From positions 1-15,222 of the forward strand of contig OUQQ01000506.1 in NCBI GenBank assembly GCA_900404475.1: a stretch of DNA of 15,222 nucleotides, written 5' to 3'. The DNA is from Spongospora subterranea (lineage: Eukaryota; Endomyxa; Phytomyxea; Plasmodiophorida; Plasmodiophoridae). The position numbers were made by a program, and so were the translations under genes. The notes below the pieces were generated by a model. That model was not told the origin of the DNA and did no database searches. It saw nothing but the letters and a program-made list of their open reading frames with translations. Position 1 is the first letter of the stretch, and every line of letters begins with the position of its first letter. Below are positions 7,775-14,964 of the stretch, one piece after another.

Positions 7775-8079
7775 CCATTTCTCTATGTGCCAAAGTAACA
7801 TCTGATGTCCTGTAATCTCTGGGTGGTATTTCAGGATTGCTCATCTCACAGGTTTACCCAAATATCCCCCGCCATACCAGGATTGTTCATCATTCTGAAC
7901 TCTTCTAGTATTCCGTCCAAGTATGTGTGATTTTTAATATGATATTTGTCAAATCTCTTATCTCTAGTATTTAGGTCTCCGGTGATGAATATTGCCTTTT
8001 CTGTTGATTCTATTTCAATCTGTTTCCAGTAATCCCCTCTCGATTGGTCATGCTTTTTTTTACTGGCTTCTGTCGCACT
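7775..8079 (-). pseudogene. LINE (non-LTR retrotransposon) endonuclease fragment
   Basis: A minus frame with no ATG, open from 8079 to 7849, contains GDYWKQIEIESTEKAIFITG, then DLNTRDKRFDKYHIKNHTYL, then GILEEFRMMNNP. The G-D-L-N motif (7980-7969) is the G-D-x-N block of the apurinic-like (EEP superfamily) endonuclease that nicks target DNA for LINE insertion. The following L-x-x-I-L-E-E is usual in this domain. Beyond the TGA at 7848, a shifted piece reading RTSDVTLAH (about 7815-7790) resembles the later P/S-D-(L/V)-T block. The N-terminal half and the RT are not seen. ORF1 of the same type lies upstream on the same strand, as expected. Confidence 0.65.
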
Positions 8080-8767
8080 TCACTACTGTTTGAGCGGCGT
8101 TGCTGTGTTTTCAAATATCAATTGGTCTAGTCACTTCATGATTTCAATTTTTCGATTCATATGTTGCTATTTTGGTTGAGCAAGTGGGATTGATTTTTCA
8201 AAGTGTTGTGTTAATGGTTTGTTTGCTATAATCTTTTTTGTGTCCTGTTTCTGTCCGAAATATGTATGGTATTATTGTTTCTGGACCGCTGATGGTATAC
8301 TTGTGATGTGGCTGCATTCGGGCTCTTTTTCATTGAGGCGCCTCCGCTTGGGTTTATGACCTTGAAGTTCAGGCACTTTTTCCAAATTTCGCTTGTTTGT
8401 TGGACGTGGGTTTAGCCGTTTTGATTTGTTTTCGTTCGTCTTAGCAGATCGCTCATCCTCAATGCATGGAATTTTTTTTGCTGCTTGTACTGCCGTGTCA
8501 TTGCATTCGTTTGGAGTTCTCTTTCTGAGTTTCCGTAATCAACATGTCGATCTTCTGTTTTCCTGCACTGGTTTATTTTTATTTAAAAATATGATTTTTG
8601 GTGAAGTTTCGACATTCAAAATTGCTGAATTTTAGTTTATTTTGTCAAATTCTGCATTGTCCCATCTCCAACCAATGGAAGATAATCTTGTATGGGCATG
8701 CCTTTGCACGATTTCCGTCCTTCATACGCGTGACAATTTGTCTGGAGCATCTTTGTTTGGACAGACT
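8080..8767 (-). pseudogene. Lys-rich, stop-riddled stretch between LINE ORF1 and endonuclease
   Basis: The plus strand is T-rich. The minus strand translates in all frames to Lys/Asn/Gln-rich sequence with frequent stops. One stretch near 8440-8330 is highly basic. The position between ORF1 and the endonuclease fits a decayed ORF1 tail plus the start of ORF2, but I cannot point to a motif. The plus-strand open frames at 8393-8819 are hydrophobic shadows of the T-rich strand. Confidence 0.35.
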
Positions 8768-9055
8768 TCAGCCTGATGAATTCCTCCCCACATGTGAGAC
8801 ATTTTTCCTCCCACAATAATCCTTATCTGGACATTCCAATAGAAGGCATTGCGAACATGTGTTTTTCGTTTGGATCTTCTTACGTTTTACTCGAAATGGT
8901 TTGCCACAGATGAGAATTTGTTTGCGGTCGATTGCTTCCTCTGCTTGCTGTTTTCGCTGATAAGTGATGAGGGTTGTTCCTTTGCCAATGTTTGTGGCTT
9001 TAGATGCACTGGCCCCTTGATTGCTGAGAAGATTTGCCCAGAGGTGACAACCCAT
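8768..9055 (-). pseudogene. LINE ORF1-like protein: RRM-like fold plus degenerate zinc knuckle
   Basis: A 95-codon minus frame (ATG 9055-9053) reads SKATNIGKGTTLITYQRKQQ, AEEAIDRKQILICGKPFRVK, then CSQCLLLECPDKDYCG and SHVGRNSSG. TTLITYQ, AEEAI and ILICGKPFRVKR fit strand 3, helix 2 and strand 4 of an RRM. C67-x2-C70-x4-C75-x5-C81 and the following H-x-G-R look like CCHC knuckles with one His replaced by Cys. Many LINE ORF1 proteins carry such a nucleic-acid-binding region. An endonuclease fragment follows downstream on the same strand. The part before residue 12 belongs to a sequence repeated at 9110-9262. Confidence 0.6.
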
Positions 9056-9109
9056 GCAGGACTGTTAAAAGCGACGATCTGGCGGTCACTATCATTGGAT
9101 TCGAGTTTG

Positions 9110-9262
9110 TTTTGTCTGCATCCGCTTGCTGTTTATGTTGGTAGAGTAATGAGTATTGTCGCTTTCATCGGCCTTGGCCCCTTAATTGCAGAGTAGATTT
9201 GTCCTGAGGTGATAACCCATGCGAGGATGTTAAACGCGACGATCTGACGGTCGCTACTTCAC
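9110..9262 (-). repeat. Partial direct duplicate of the LINE ORF1 5' part
   Basis: This stretch repeats about 8955-9100 in the same orientation. Shared words include GGCCCCTTRATTGC, GAGAAGATTTG/GAGTAGATTTG, ACCCATGC and GCGACGATCTG. Together with 7565-7769 (inverted) it is the third copy of the ORF1 region in the window. The copy is diverged and broken by a stop on the minus strand, so the duplication is not recent. Confidence 0.7.
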
Positions 9263-9597
9263 CAAGATGGAAAGCAACAAGTTTTTTCCATGTGCTCTTG
9301 ATGCGCAGGACTGACAGCTAATTTTCCAGTTTGATGTCGTAAAACAAGATCGAAACGTTCCTGAAAAGTCAAATCCATCTGCTTGTCTGCTTCTCTGTGA
9401 TCAGAACCCCTCTCTCAATACTTGCAGAACTGAACTCGTCGACATCACCAGCATTATGAAGTATATCCTTGTATTACCTGCTGGGTAATTCGGGCAGCGG
9501 GCAGCGTACGCTCTGTGATTCTTATTAATACAATCAGAACTCTTTAAACTTGAATTTCGTCATCACGCGTCTGTTTGTCGACCGCGAGTAATTGACT
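9263..9597. other. Spacer between LINE remnant and the fold-back, nothing identified
   Basis: There is no supported gene or motif. A GGGCAGC word is doubled near 9492-9508. It lies just outside the left arm of the large inverted repeat and has no counterpart at the matching place beyond the right arm, so whatever flanked the two arms differs. Confidence 0.4.
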
Positions 9598-9957
9598 CTT
9601 GCGTGCAGGCGTCGGTAGCGCAAAACGTTTTGAGCTTGAGAGTGTCCGAACGACAGTTCAGCTGAGGGTCACAAGTCACAGCTATGAGCGGCGATAACAA
9701 CGACGGCGCCGGAAACTGCGAACCTTTGAATAGACAACCAAATCTCTGAGAGCGCCGGATATGCTAACGTTCAACCTTCGCCGCATAGTTCAATTCAGAA
9801 CGCGCTCAGGAGGACACAACCTCTCGTATTCGCGCACGAAAAAGCGCCGTTCCTAGCCGACCTGTTCCTAGCGAACGTTCTGAGAGACAATGCGATGTAT
9901 GACCGCATCATCAACGATCAGAGGAGTCTCCATAACGAAGAGATCCTCCCGATTAGC
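9598..9957 (+). repeat. Left arm of 1.7-kb fold-back (leader plus gag start of element B)
   Basis: This arm is inversely repeated at 10889-11294. Both begin with CTTGCG, contain AGTTCAGCTGAG, the ATG of gag and the whole gag start, and end at CCCGATWAGCG. The right arm is longer, mainly because of a 45-bp block (11180-11224) absent here. The left arm has one extra base near 9731 that shifts the gag frame. Confidence 0.85.
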
Positions 9958-10419
9958 GTCAAAAATCGGGTCGATGAGGATAAACTCGAATCCGCTGATA
10001 TACCCTCAATCCCCCAGACTACCTCAAGAATCAATGTCAAGGCGGCCTTTGAGGAGAGGATCAAGAAGGAGATAATCATGAATCTGCGAACGACACACTT
10101 CAAATCGCGGGTTCTGGACATGTTCGCATGTTTCGACCGTCTCACTAGAAAGTTTGCGCTGGAAACGGCCTACGCCGAGAAATACTATTTCAAAATGAAG
10201 TGCAAGTACCTGTTCGAGGGCATCCGACCCGAACCAGTACGTGCCCAGGTAAAAAGAATAATCCAATATGACCAGGATTTCTTCACAGCGATTAAGGCTG
10301 AAAGAGTCGGAGCAACAACACAGGTATTTTAAACCGATCGATTCGAAACCGGCGATGCCAAACAGCAACAAGCCGGCACATTCTAGCTGTTCGAAGCCGA
10401 TCACAACTGCTCGATAACG
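9684..10419 (+). pseudogene. gag: Gag-like protein of retrotransposon B (plus copy, frameshifted)
   Basis: Translation starts at ATG 9684 (MSGDNNDGAGNCEPLN). An extra base near 9731 shifts it, and it then runs open to 10332 through FLADLFLANVLRDNAMYDRI, a charged region and VRAQVKRIIQYDQDFFTAIK. A further shift near 10328 extends a Pro/Ser/Lys-rich tail to TAA at about 10419. It is alpha-helical and basic, with no recognised enzyme motif. I call it gag because a protease-like region follows on the same strand and a near-identical start is found again, inverted, next to an LTR candidate. The start is chosen because the ATG and its leader are conserved in both copies. Host domestication cannot be excluded, but the two shifts argue for decay. 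Confidence 0.6.
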
Positions 10420-10631
10420 TCGCTAACTTCGGTCGCCCTCGTTTTCAAAGAAAGTCAATGGGTTCAGGTTTGTCCAACAGCACGCACACGCAATTGCCAG
10501 AGGCGTTCGCAAATCTTCCAAAGACAAAACAACAGAATATCACGACGGATCTGTCGCGCATTCGAGCTAAACGCAATCAATCGTTCTCTTCATCACGTAA
10601 TGCAGACGAGTAAACCCTGCGCGTCGGCAAA

Positions 10632-10889
10632 CATAGCTCATGGCGATACCATCTCGACAACTCTTCTTCTCATACAACTTTATCGCTCAGAATGTTGCGA
10701 AGAATTCAGGAGACCGAAGTTGTCAGAGTGAAATATCATGATCCTCCACTTCGGGCGGAACAAGCGCCCAAGAACAATCCAATCACAATTCGCCCCTGTG
10801 CCAAACTGGATTTGACGTTGACGACGTCGACCGCCAAAACATGTACTTTACGGGGACGCCAGTGCTACATCACTGAACAGGATCTGTCC
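10632..10889 (+). pseudogene. Aspartic protease-like region of retrotransposon B, truncated
   Basis: An open plus frame reads SWRYHLDNSSSHTTLSLRML, RRIQETEVVRVKYHD, then AKLDLTLTTSTAKTCTLRGR and QCYITEQDLS. The shape L-D-x-x-S-S-H-T-x-L-S, followed about 45 residues on by L-x-L-T-T-x-x-x-K-x-x-x-L-R-G and a Cys-Tyr-Ile/Val strand, fits a retropepsin from active site through flap. The catalytic D-[ST]-G is D-N-S (from 10656). The frame is cut at 10889, where the inverted right arm starts. The remaining open frame to 10994 is a shadow of the inverted gag. Confidence 0.45.
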
Positions 10890-11162
10890 GCTTATCGGGA
10901 GCATCTCTTCGTTATGGAGATTCCTCTGATCGTTGATGATGCGGTCATACATCGCATTGTCTCGCAGAACGTTCGCTGGGAACAGGTCGGCTAGGAACGG
11001 CGCTTTTTCTTGCGCGAATACGAGAGGTTGTGCCCTCCTGAGCGCGTTCTGAAGTGAACTATGCGGCGAAGGTTGAACGTTAGCATATCCTACGCTCTCA
11101 AAAATTTGGTTGCCATTCAAAGGTTCGCAGTTTCCGGCGCCGTCGTTGTTATCGCCGCTCAT
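10889..11162 (-). pseudogene. gag: Inverted, truncated second copy of the gag start of element B
   Basis: From ATG (11162-11160) the minus strand reads MSGDNNDGAGNCEPLN, FESVGYANVQ, FLADLFPANVLRDNAMYDRI and HNEEMLPIS. It matches the plus copy with a handful of substitutions and without its frameshift. Homology ends at 10889, where the DNA joins the protease part of the plus copy. About 90 codons of gag remain. The frame continues 13 residues into unrelated sequence before a stop. Confidence 0.75.
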
Positions 11163-11294
11163 AGCTGTGACTTCTGACCTAGTAATGGGCGAAAATGTGG
11201 AAAATCAAGATTGAAAATTCGGAACTCAGCTGAACTGTCGATCGGACACTTTCAAGCTAAAAACGGTTTGCGCTACACGACGTCTGCTCGCAAG
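10889..11294 (-). repeat. Right arm of 1.7-kb fold-back
   Basis: This arm is the inverse of 9598-9957. It differs by a 45-bp block at 11180-11224 between the leader and the gag start, and by scattered substitutions. Its outer end is a run of nine T (11295-11303). The arms enclose about 930 bp of single-copy gag and protease sequence. Confidence 0.85.
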
Positions 11295-11320
11295 TTTTTT
11301 TTTATGATAAGGTTCGGCAT

Positions 11321-11330
11321 TTCGGTGCCA
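11321..11330 (-). promoter_or_regulatory. Candidate primer binding site (TGGCACCGAA)
   Basis: Read on the minus strand, TGGCACCGAA follows ACTACACA-CC. This is the usual arrangement of an LTR ending in CA, a 2-nt gap, and a PBS beginning TGG. A near copy (TGGCACCGA) lies at 11366-11358, just upstream on the minus strand. The primer tRNA is not identified. Support is only the motif and its place between integrase and gag. Confidence 0.35.
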
Positions 11331-11332
11331 GG

Positions 11333-11514
11333 TGTGTAGTACCCAGGGTCGGTTCCCTCGGTGCCACACAGACGTGCACTCCGCTTGCAAGGGCGACCCT
11401 TGGGATATGATCGACATAGCACTGATATCATGAACTGGGGGCTAGGATGCTCTGCGTTCGAAGTTGTTAAAGGCATCTCTCGAAATCGATCATGAAGAAT
11501 TGACAATATATCAT
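11333..11514 (-). repeat. Candidate LTR shared by two tandem copies of element B
   Basis: On the minus strand the integrase/chromodomain frame ends at 11517, right after a purine-rich run (GGAGGGAAACTGGAAAGAAA). Then comes TGATATATTG (from 11514), and 182 bp later ACTACACA, two bases, and a PBS-like TGGCACCGAA. The gag leader follows. TG...CA ends, a preceding purine tract and a following PBS are what an LTR should show. No second copy is present in the window, so the borders are inferred. Confidence 0.35.
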
Positions 11515-11516
11515 GT

Positions 11517-12115
11517 TTATTTCTTTCCAGTTTCCCTCCAAACGTGATCTATGAGTTTACCTCGCGTGTTAGCGTCTCGGTTTCTCAGCTGCAGAAGCCT
11601 CTGGGTGTACTCGGAGATCTCCCAATCGACCATATATTGTAGCTGATTGCGATAATTTCTGGTGTCAATTACGCCACGAACAATGAACAATGAATGCGAA
11701 TACTCCTCTGGGATAGATATGGTGTGCGGTGGGCTATCTTGTACTCGTACTGAAATGTCAATTGGCATGATATGGTTCAAGTTGTGAGACGTGGAAAGTA
11801 TTGTGCACCCTCTAGGATGCCGGTAACTTCAGGGAATAGACCACATCGTTGATGACAGCGCTGATTGGAAAAATGGTCCCGCAAACCTGATCGTCGAGCT
11901 TGGGACAGGGCCGGGAGGAATTCCATTCGGTGCTTTTCACCATGACCAAATCGCCGATATCGTACGTACTGTAGGTGCGTCGGACCGATGCTTGTCTGCA
12001 TGGAGTTGCTTCTCCAAACATCTCCGAACAAATTCCTCAACACTTCCACCGCAATGACGATGTAAACAATTGTAAACAAGACGGCATTTTTTGATCGAAC
12101 TGGTCAAATCAGGAA
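11517..12115 (-). pseudogene. pol: Ty3/gypsy integrase C-terminus with chromodomain
   Basis: Minus-strand pieces in several frames give VEEFVRRCLEKQLHADKHRS, then YDIGDLVMVKSTEW and RPCPKLDDQVCGTIFPISAV with VYSLKLPAS, then RVHNTFHVSQLEPYH, then PEEYSHSLFIVRGVIDTRNY and RNQLQYMVDWE. The first parts match the GPY/F module of Ty3/gypsy integrases (A-D-x-x-R, VGDLV, KLD-x-x-x-G-P-F, Y-x-L-x-L-P, F-H-V-S-x-L). The last is a chromodomain: E-E-Y, (V/I)-x-x-I-(V/I)-D-x-R, L-Q-Y-x-V-x-W. Such chromodomains direct chromovirus insertion to marked chromatin. At least two frameshifts are present and the catalytic core is missing upstream. Downstream on the same strand lie an LTR candidate and gag, so this probably belongs to element B. 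Confidence 0.75.
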
Positions 12116-12860
12116 TAGGCGATCTCGTTGATTTCGTCTTCGCAATCACAAACTGATCATACTCTTTGAGAATTTCGGAAATCGCTGTGAGGTCTCGGGT
12201 TTTTTTATAGCGAAGATCAAGTCTTGCTGGAATATCAGATGGTCGGTCGATCGATCCGCAAAGATGGGACTCCAATCTGACAGTTCCGCTTACTGAAGTC
12301 CCCATGTGTGAATTGAGGGCCCCATTTTCGAATCCTTTGAATTGTAACTTGGCCACAGTGATAAACAAAGCACCCCAGATGGGTTTCGAAGACCGGATAT
12401 AATATGATTGGTGAAGACTTCGCGCCATCTGGCCAATTGATCGGTATTTCTCGTTCAATTTCCAGCACAGATTGAGTTTTTCTTCCGCGGTTTTTGACTT
12501 TAAAACAGCAAGAACAAGAGCTTTGAGATCCAATAAACCGAAGTCTTCATTTCTGAAAGAACCAGTTTTTTTAAAAAAAAAGGCGAATGAGAACCTGTAG
12601 TCAGGGTTTCTGACGATATTCGTCATCTGGGAACCGCAGGTGTTATGATTTAATCCAGGACCGGGGCAGCATTTCTCTCCAAAATCACGGTGCGCGAAAC
12701 GGGTTCCCCAACGTGTCTGGAACAGGTCCATGTCTTTGCCACAATAGTTCACAAGGCGTCGAAGGACAGGGATACAGATGCGCTTGAGACAACGAATCGC
12801 CTGAGGACTAATACTGCAGCCCGATTTTCTGCAAGAGACCAGTTTTAAAAAAAAATCGAA
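12085..12860 (-). CDS. Long open frame, unrecognised (possibly host-gene or element fragment)
   Basis: The minus frame is open for about 260 codons from near 12860. It has no early ATG: the codon at 12752 is GTG, and the first Met is about 12731. The sequence is Cys-rich near the start (CCPGPGLNHNTCG), then has a helical Lys/Leu/Glu region (LVLAVLKSKTAEEKLNLCWK), then an Arg/Lys/Asp-rich stretch. I recognise no domain. Below about 12110 the same frame runs into the integrase linker (EEFVRR...ADKHR), so its end is element sequence read in frame. In an intact element the integrase core should sit here, but no D-D-E motifs are seen. It could be an exon of a host gene, an unfamiliar part of an element, or a chance frame. 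Confidence 0.3.
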
Positions 12861-12910
12861 ATTAGGATCAGTTTTTCAGGGTGCTGGTTGCCTTGGCAAA
12901 TAGCTTATTG

Positions 12911-13219
12911 TCAGGAACATTGATGTTGTTTTTCCAACCTCAACCATATCCCGCCGCGACTTTTTTGTGCAACAGTAGTTCTATCATGTGTTTTGTCATG
13001 GCGACACTTTCGTGAAACTCGACCTGTTCTGGATTCTTCTCCTTTCCCTAAGCAGACGCCGTTTGTGATCATCAACTCCCAGACAGAACAGGGAATCAGA
13101 GTTCTGACCTGAAACACAGAGACGCTATCATAGTCATTGACCTCATCCAGGTCCCAGTTTAGGCGTCGACAGAGCATTCTCACAACCACCAAGTACTTGG
13201 AATTACGAATCTGAACCAT
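12911..13219 (-). other. Unrecognised 102-codon open frame
   Basis: This minus frame starts with ATG (13219-13217). Its first half is mixed hydrophobic and acidic (RRLNWDLDEVNDYDSVSVFQ); its second half is basic. I recognise no family. It lies between the unassigned frame at 12085-12860 and the tandem repeats, on the same strand as both, so the three could be remnants of one locus. There is no independent support that it is a gene. Confidence 0.2.
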
Positions 13220-13289
13220 TTCTTGAGTGTGCTCCGAAAATCCATCCTGCTAGTCCATAAGCAGATATTGGTGATCACGATTCTCGGCA

Positions 13290-13810
13290 ATCGCTTACCG
13301 GCACGAAATTCTCGCGAACATCATCAGACTGGGTTTTCGAATTAATAGTATTTTCATGCGGCAATCGAAAATGCTGCCCTCTACGCTGTCAATTGACTGT
13401 TGACCATCAATACTGATACGGGATGCATCACGGTTTGAATTCGTGCGCGGGTTCCAATCCTATAAAGAACTTAGAAAACCGAAACACAAGTTGGACTTGA
13501 ACTGAACGGCTAAGGTTTTGGAAGATGTGTTACCAAACTGGTGGGAGTATCTGTTATCGGGCACGATATTCTCGATGAATTCTGTTGACGGCAAATTTTC
13601 CGAATCAATCGGAATTCGATTTGGATCGATAGGGCAATCGAAGTTCTCACCCTCTTTGTTCAACTGTTGAGAATCGATATTGATATGGGACGTGTCAATT
13701 TTCGAACCCGGGCTCGAGTCCCATTCCTAAACAAACACTTAACAATCCGAATCTCTATATGAAGATGAACTGAACGACTTCATTCATCGAAGAACCTTCA
13801 CCAAACTGGT
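13290..13810. repeat. Tandem repeat, two diverged units of about 268 bp
   Basis: Matching landmarks recur at a spacing of 259-273 bp: GGCACGAWATTCTCG (13299 and 13560), GCAATCGAA (13361 and 13634), AACTGAACG (about 13499 and 13767) and ACCAAACTGG (13532 and 13800). Divergence is considerable and includes indels. On the minus strand the second unit holds a 67-codon frame (13663-13460) that starts with TTG and has no recognised domain. Its residues GxxFDC recur in the first unit, so the repeats may derive from coding sequence. Confidence 0.65.
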
Positions 13811-14164
13811 CGACACGATTGATGTTGGACAAATTAAACTCCAACAAGGAATTGCCTTGCAGCCAATGTGACTCCAATGCCGATTATTCGAATACTGGAA
13901 AGTGTAAATGTTTGTTCTCGTCATGGAGCACTGCCCATTCTAGGGACGACGACATGGTGTCCTGCAAGGACCAATGATCTCAGAATTTAGGGCAGTTCTT
14001 TGGAGCGACATTCCGCCATCCATACCGAGAAAGTCGATGAGGCGATTTTTGTGGCGGCATTGGCCTGACCTGAGCCAAACGGTTCGCCCCAACCATGCCC
14101 AGTTTTGGCTGCCACAAATCGAGTCGGTCTGATCGCCACCAGCAGCAACGCCAACAGGACACGC
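13811..14164. other. Spacer, no supported gene
   Basis: I see no convincing gene. Overlapping minus-strand frames (14304-13940) cover the same bases in two or three phases without a recognisable motif, which is typical of chance frames in GC-richer DNA. Confidence 0.35.
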
Positions 14165-14295
14165 ATTGGAGCAATGGCGCAACGGCAACAGTAGCGCGGT
14201 TCTCCAACGGGCAAGGATGAGTTCAGTGGTAAGGGTGAGACAAATGGTTCTATGTATCCTACACCAGGGTTCAGATACCCGATTCTCCTCTCCCA
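14165..14295 (+). other. tRNA-like sequence with pol III A- and B-box motifs (possible SINE head)
   Basis: GAGTTCAGTGGTAAG (14219-14233) resembles the tRNA D-arm/A box. GGTTCAGATACCC (14268-14280) resembles the T-arm/B box, at roughly tRNA spacing. Just upstream, GCAATGGCGCAACGG with TAGCGCG (14171-14197) is a second D-arm-like block. I could not fold a proper acceptor or T stem (the T loop would be 8 nt), so it is not a functional tRNA. A tRNA-derived SINE or tRNA relic fits best. Confidence 0.35.
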
Positions 14296-14799
14296 CCTAT
14301 TCAACTTCCTGTTGTAATTTAATTCTGCACTTGATAGGTGCGTTGTTCTACTACATGCTGCATAACGTTTTGGCTGCTTGTCGACGGCAACGTCTTAGGA
14401 CAGAATGGGACATTCAATCTGCCATGTTTGGTCAAATCTGCTTATGAGAGCAAAAATTGGCGGGTAGTTATTTCGAAACAAATCGCTTCGTTTCAAAACG
14501 CCCTTCAATCTTCTTATCCCGTCATCGGAAAGACTCCATGTGGGTCTAGACGATTACACATCTTTGCTACGATTTCGATTTACAATTCAACAATTGAAGT
14601 TGCGGGCGTGTTGGTCGATGTATTGGCAAAACAGCCTGTCAGAGCTGCGGCAGCGCAAACAAGATTCCTTGTCTATACATGCCCATCAGCTTCGTGCTGC
14701 AATTGTTTATGGCAAATCGCTCTATTGCAGAAAAAATCTGGAGTGGCTTTCATGCGATTGAAAAGCGCATTCACATATTTACCACGACCGGTGATAAGC
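14296..14799. other. Stretch with open frames lacking support
   Basis: A plus frame of about 167 codons (14338-14841) begins at GTG and has no ATG until near its end. A second plus frame (14540-14761) has ELRQRKQDSLSIHAHQLR, slightly like a gag helix, but this is too little to call. I annotate no gene. It may be the body of the tRNA-headed repeat or more decayed element DNA. Confidence 0.3.
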
Positions 14800-14964
14800 C
14801 TACCAATATCTAATGTAGTCCAGCGCCAGCCCCATCAGTAGACTGATGGCATAGCTGACTCGGTCGGTATCTGGCCAGTTGCTATTGGCTGGCAGGATGG
14901 CGATTAGGCTTATTTGGTTGATGAAGGCTCCGAAATCCACTCGATTCCAGACAAACTTTTCGGG
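14800..14964 (-). pseudogene. gag: Ty3/gypsy gag capsid fragment
   Basis: The minus frame reads PEKFVWNRVDFGAFINQISL, then PDTDRVSYAISLLMGLALDY and a stop. The pattern P-x-x-F-x-G/W...F-I-x-Q...D-x-x-(K/R)-V-x-Y-A-x-S-L-L-x-G-x-A is the N-terminal half of the retrotrans_gag capsid domain. The F-D-G of the family has become F-V-W. It resembles the inverted gag start at 5125-5410 in layout but extends further. The frame upstream reaches 15075 only with a TTG start, and a stop lies just before it. Confidence 0.55.

Noticed and set aside
9684..10332. A domesticated, intact host gene
   Set aside because: It has one frameshift near the start and another near 10328, and its inverted twin next to LTR-like sequence points to an element gag.
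14165..14295. A functional tRNA gene
   Set aside because: The A- and B-box words are good, but no 7-bp acceptor stem forms and the T loop is one base too long.
14338..14841. 167-codon plus frame with a hydrophobic start
   Set aside because: It begins at GTG, has no ATG until near the end, and overlaps other open frames. The apparent signal peptide rests on a non-canonical start.
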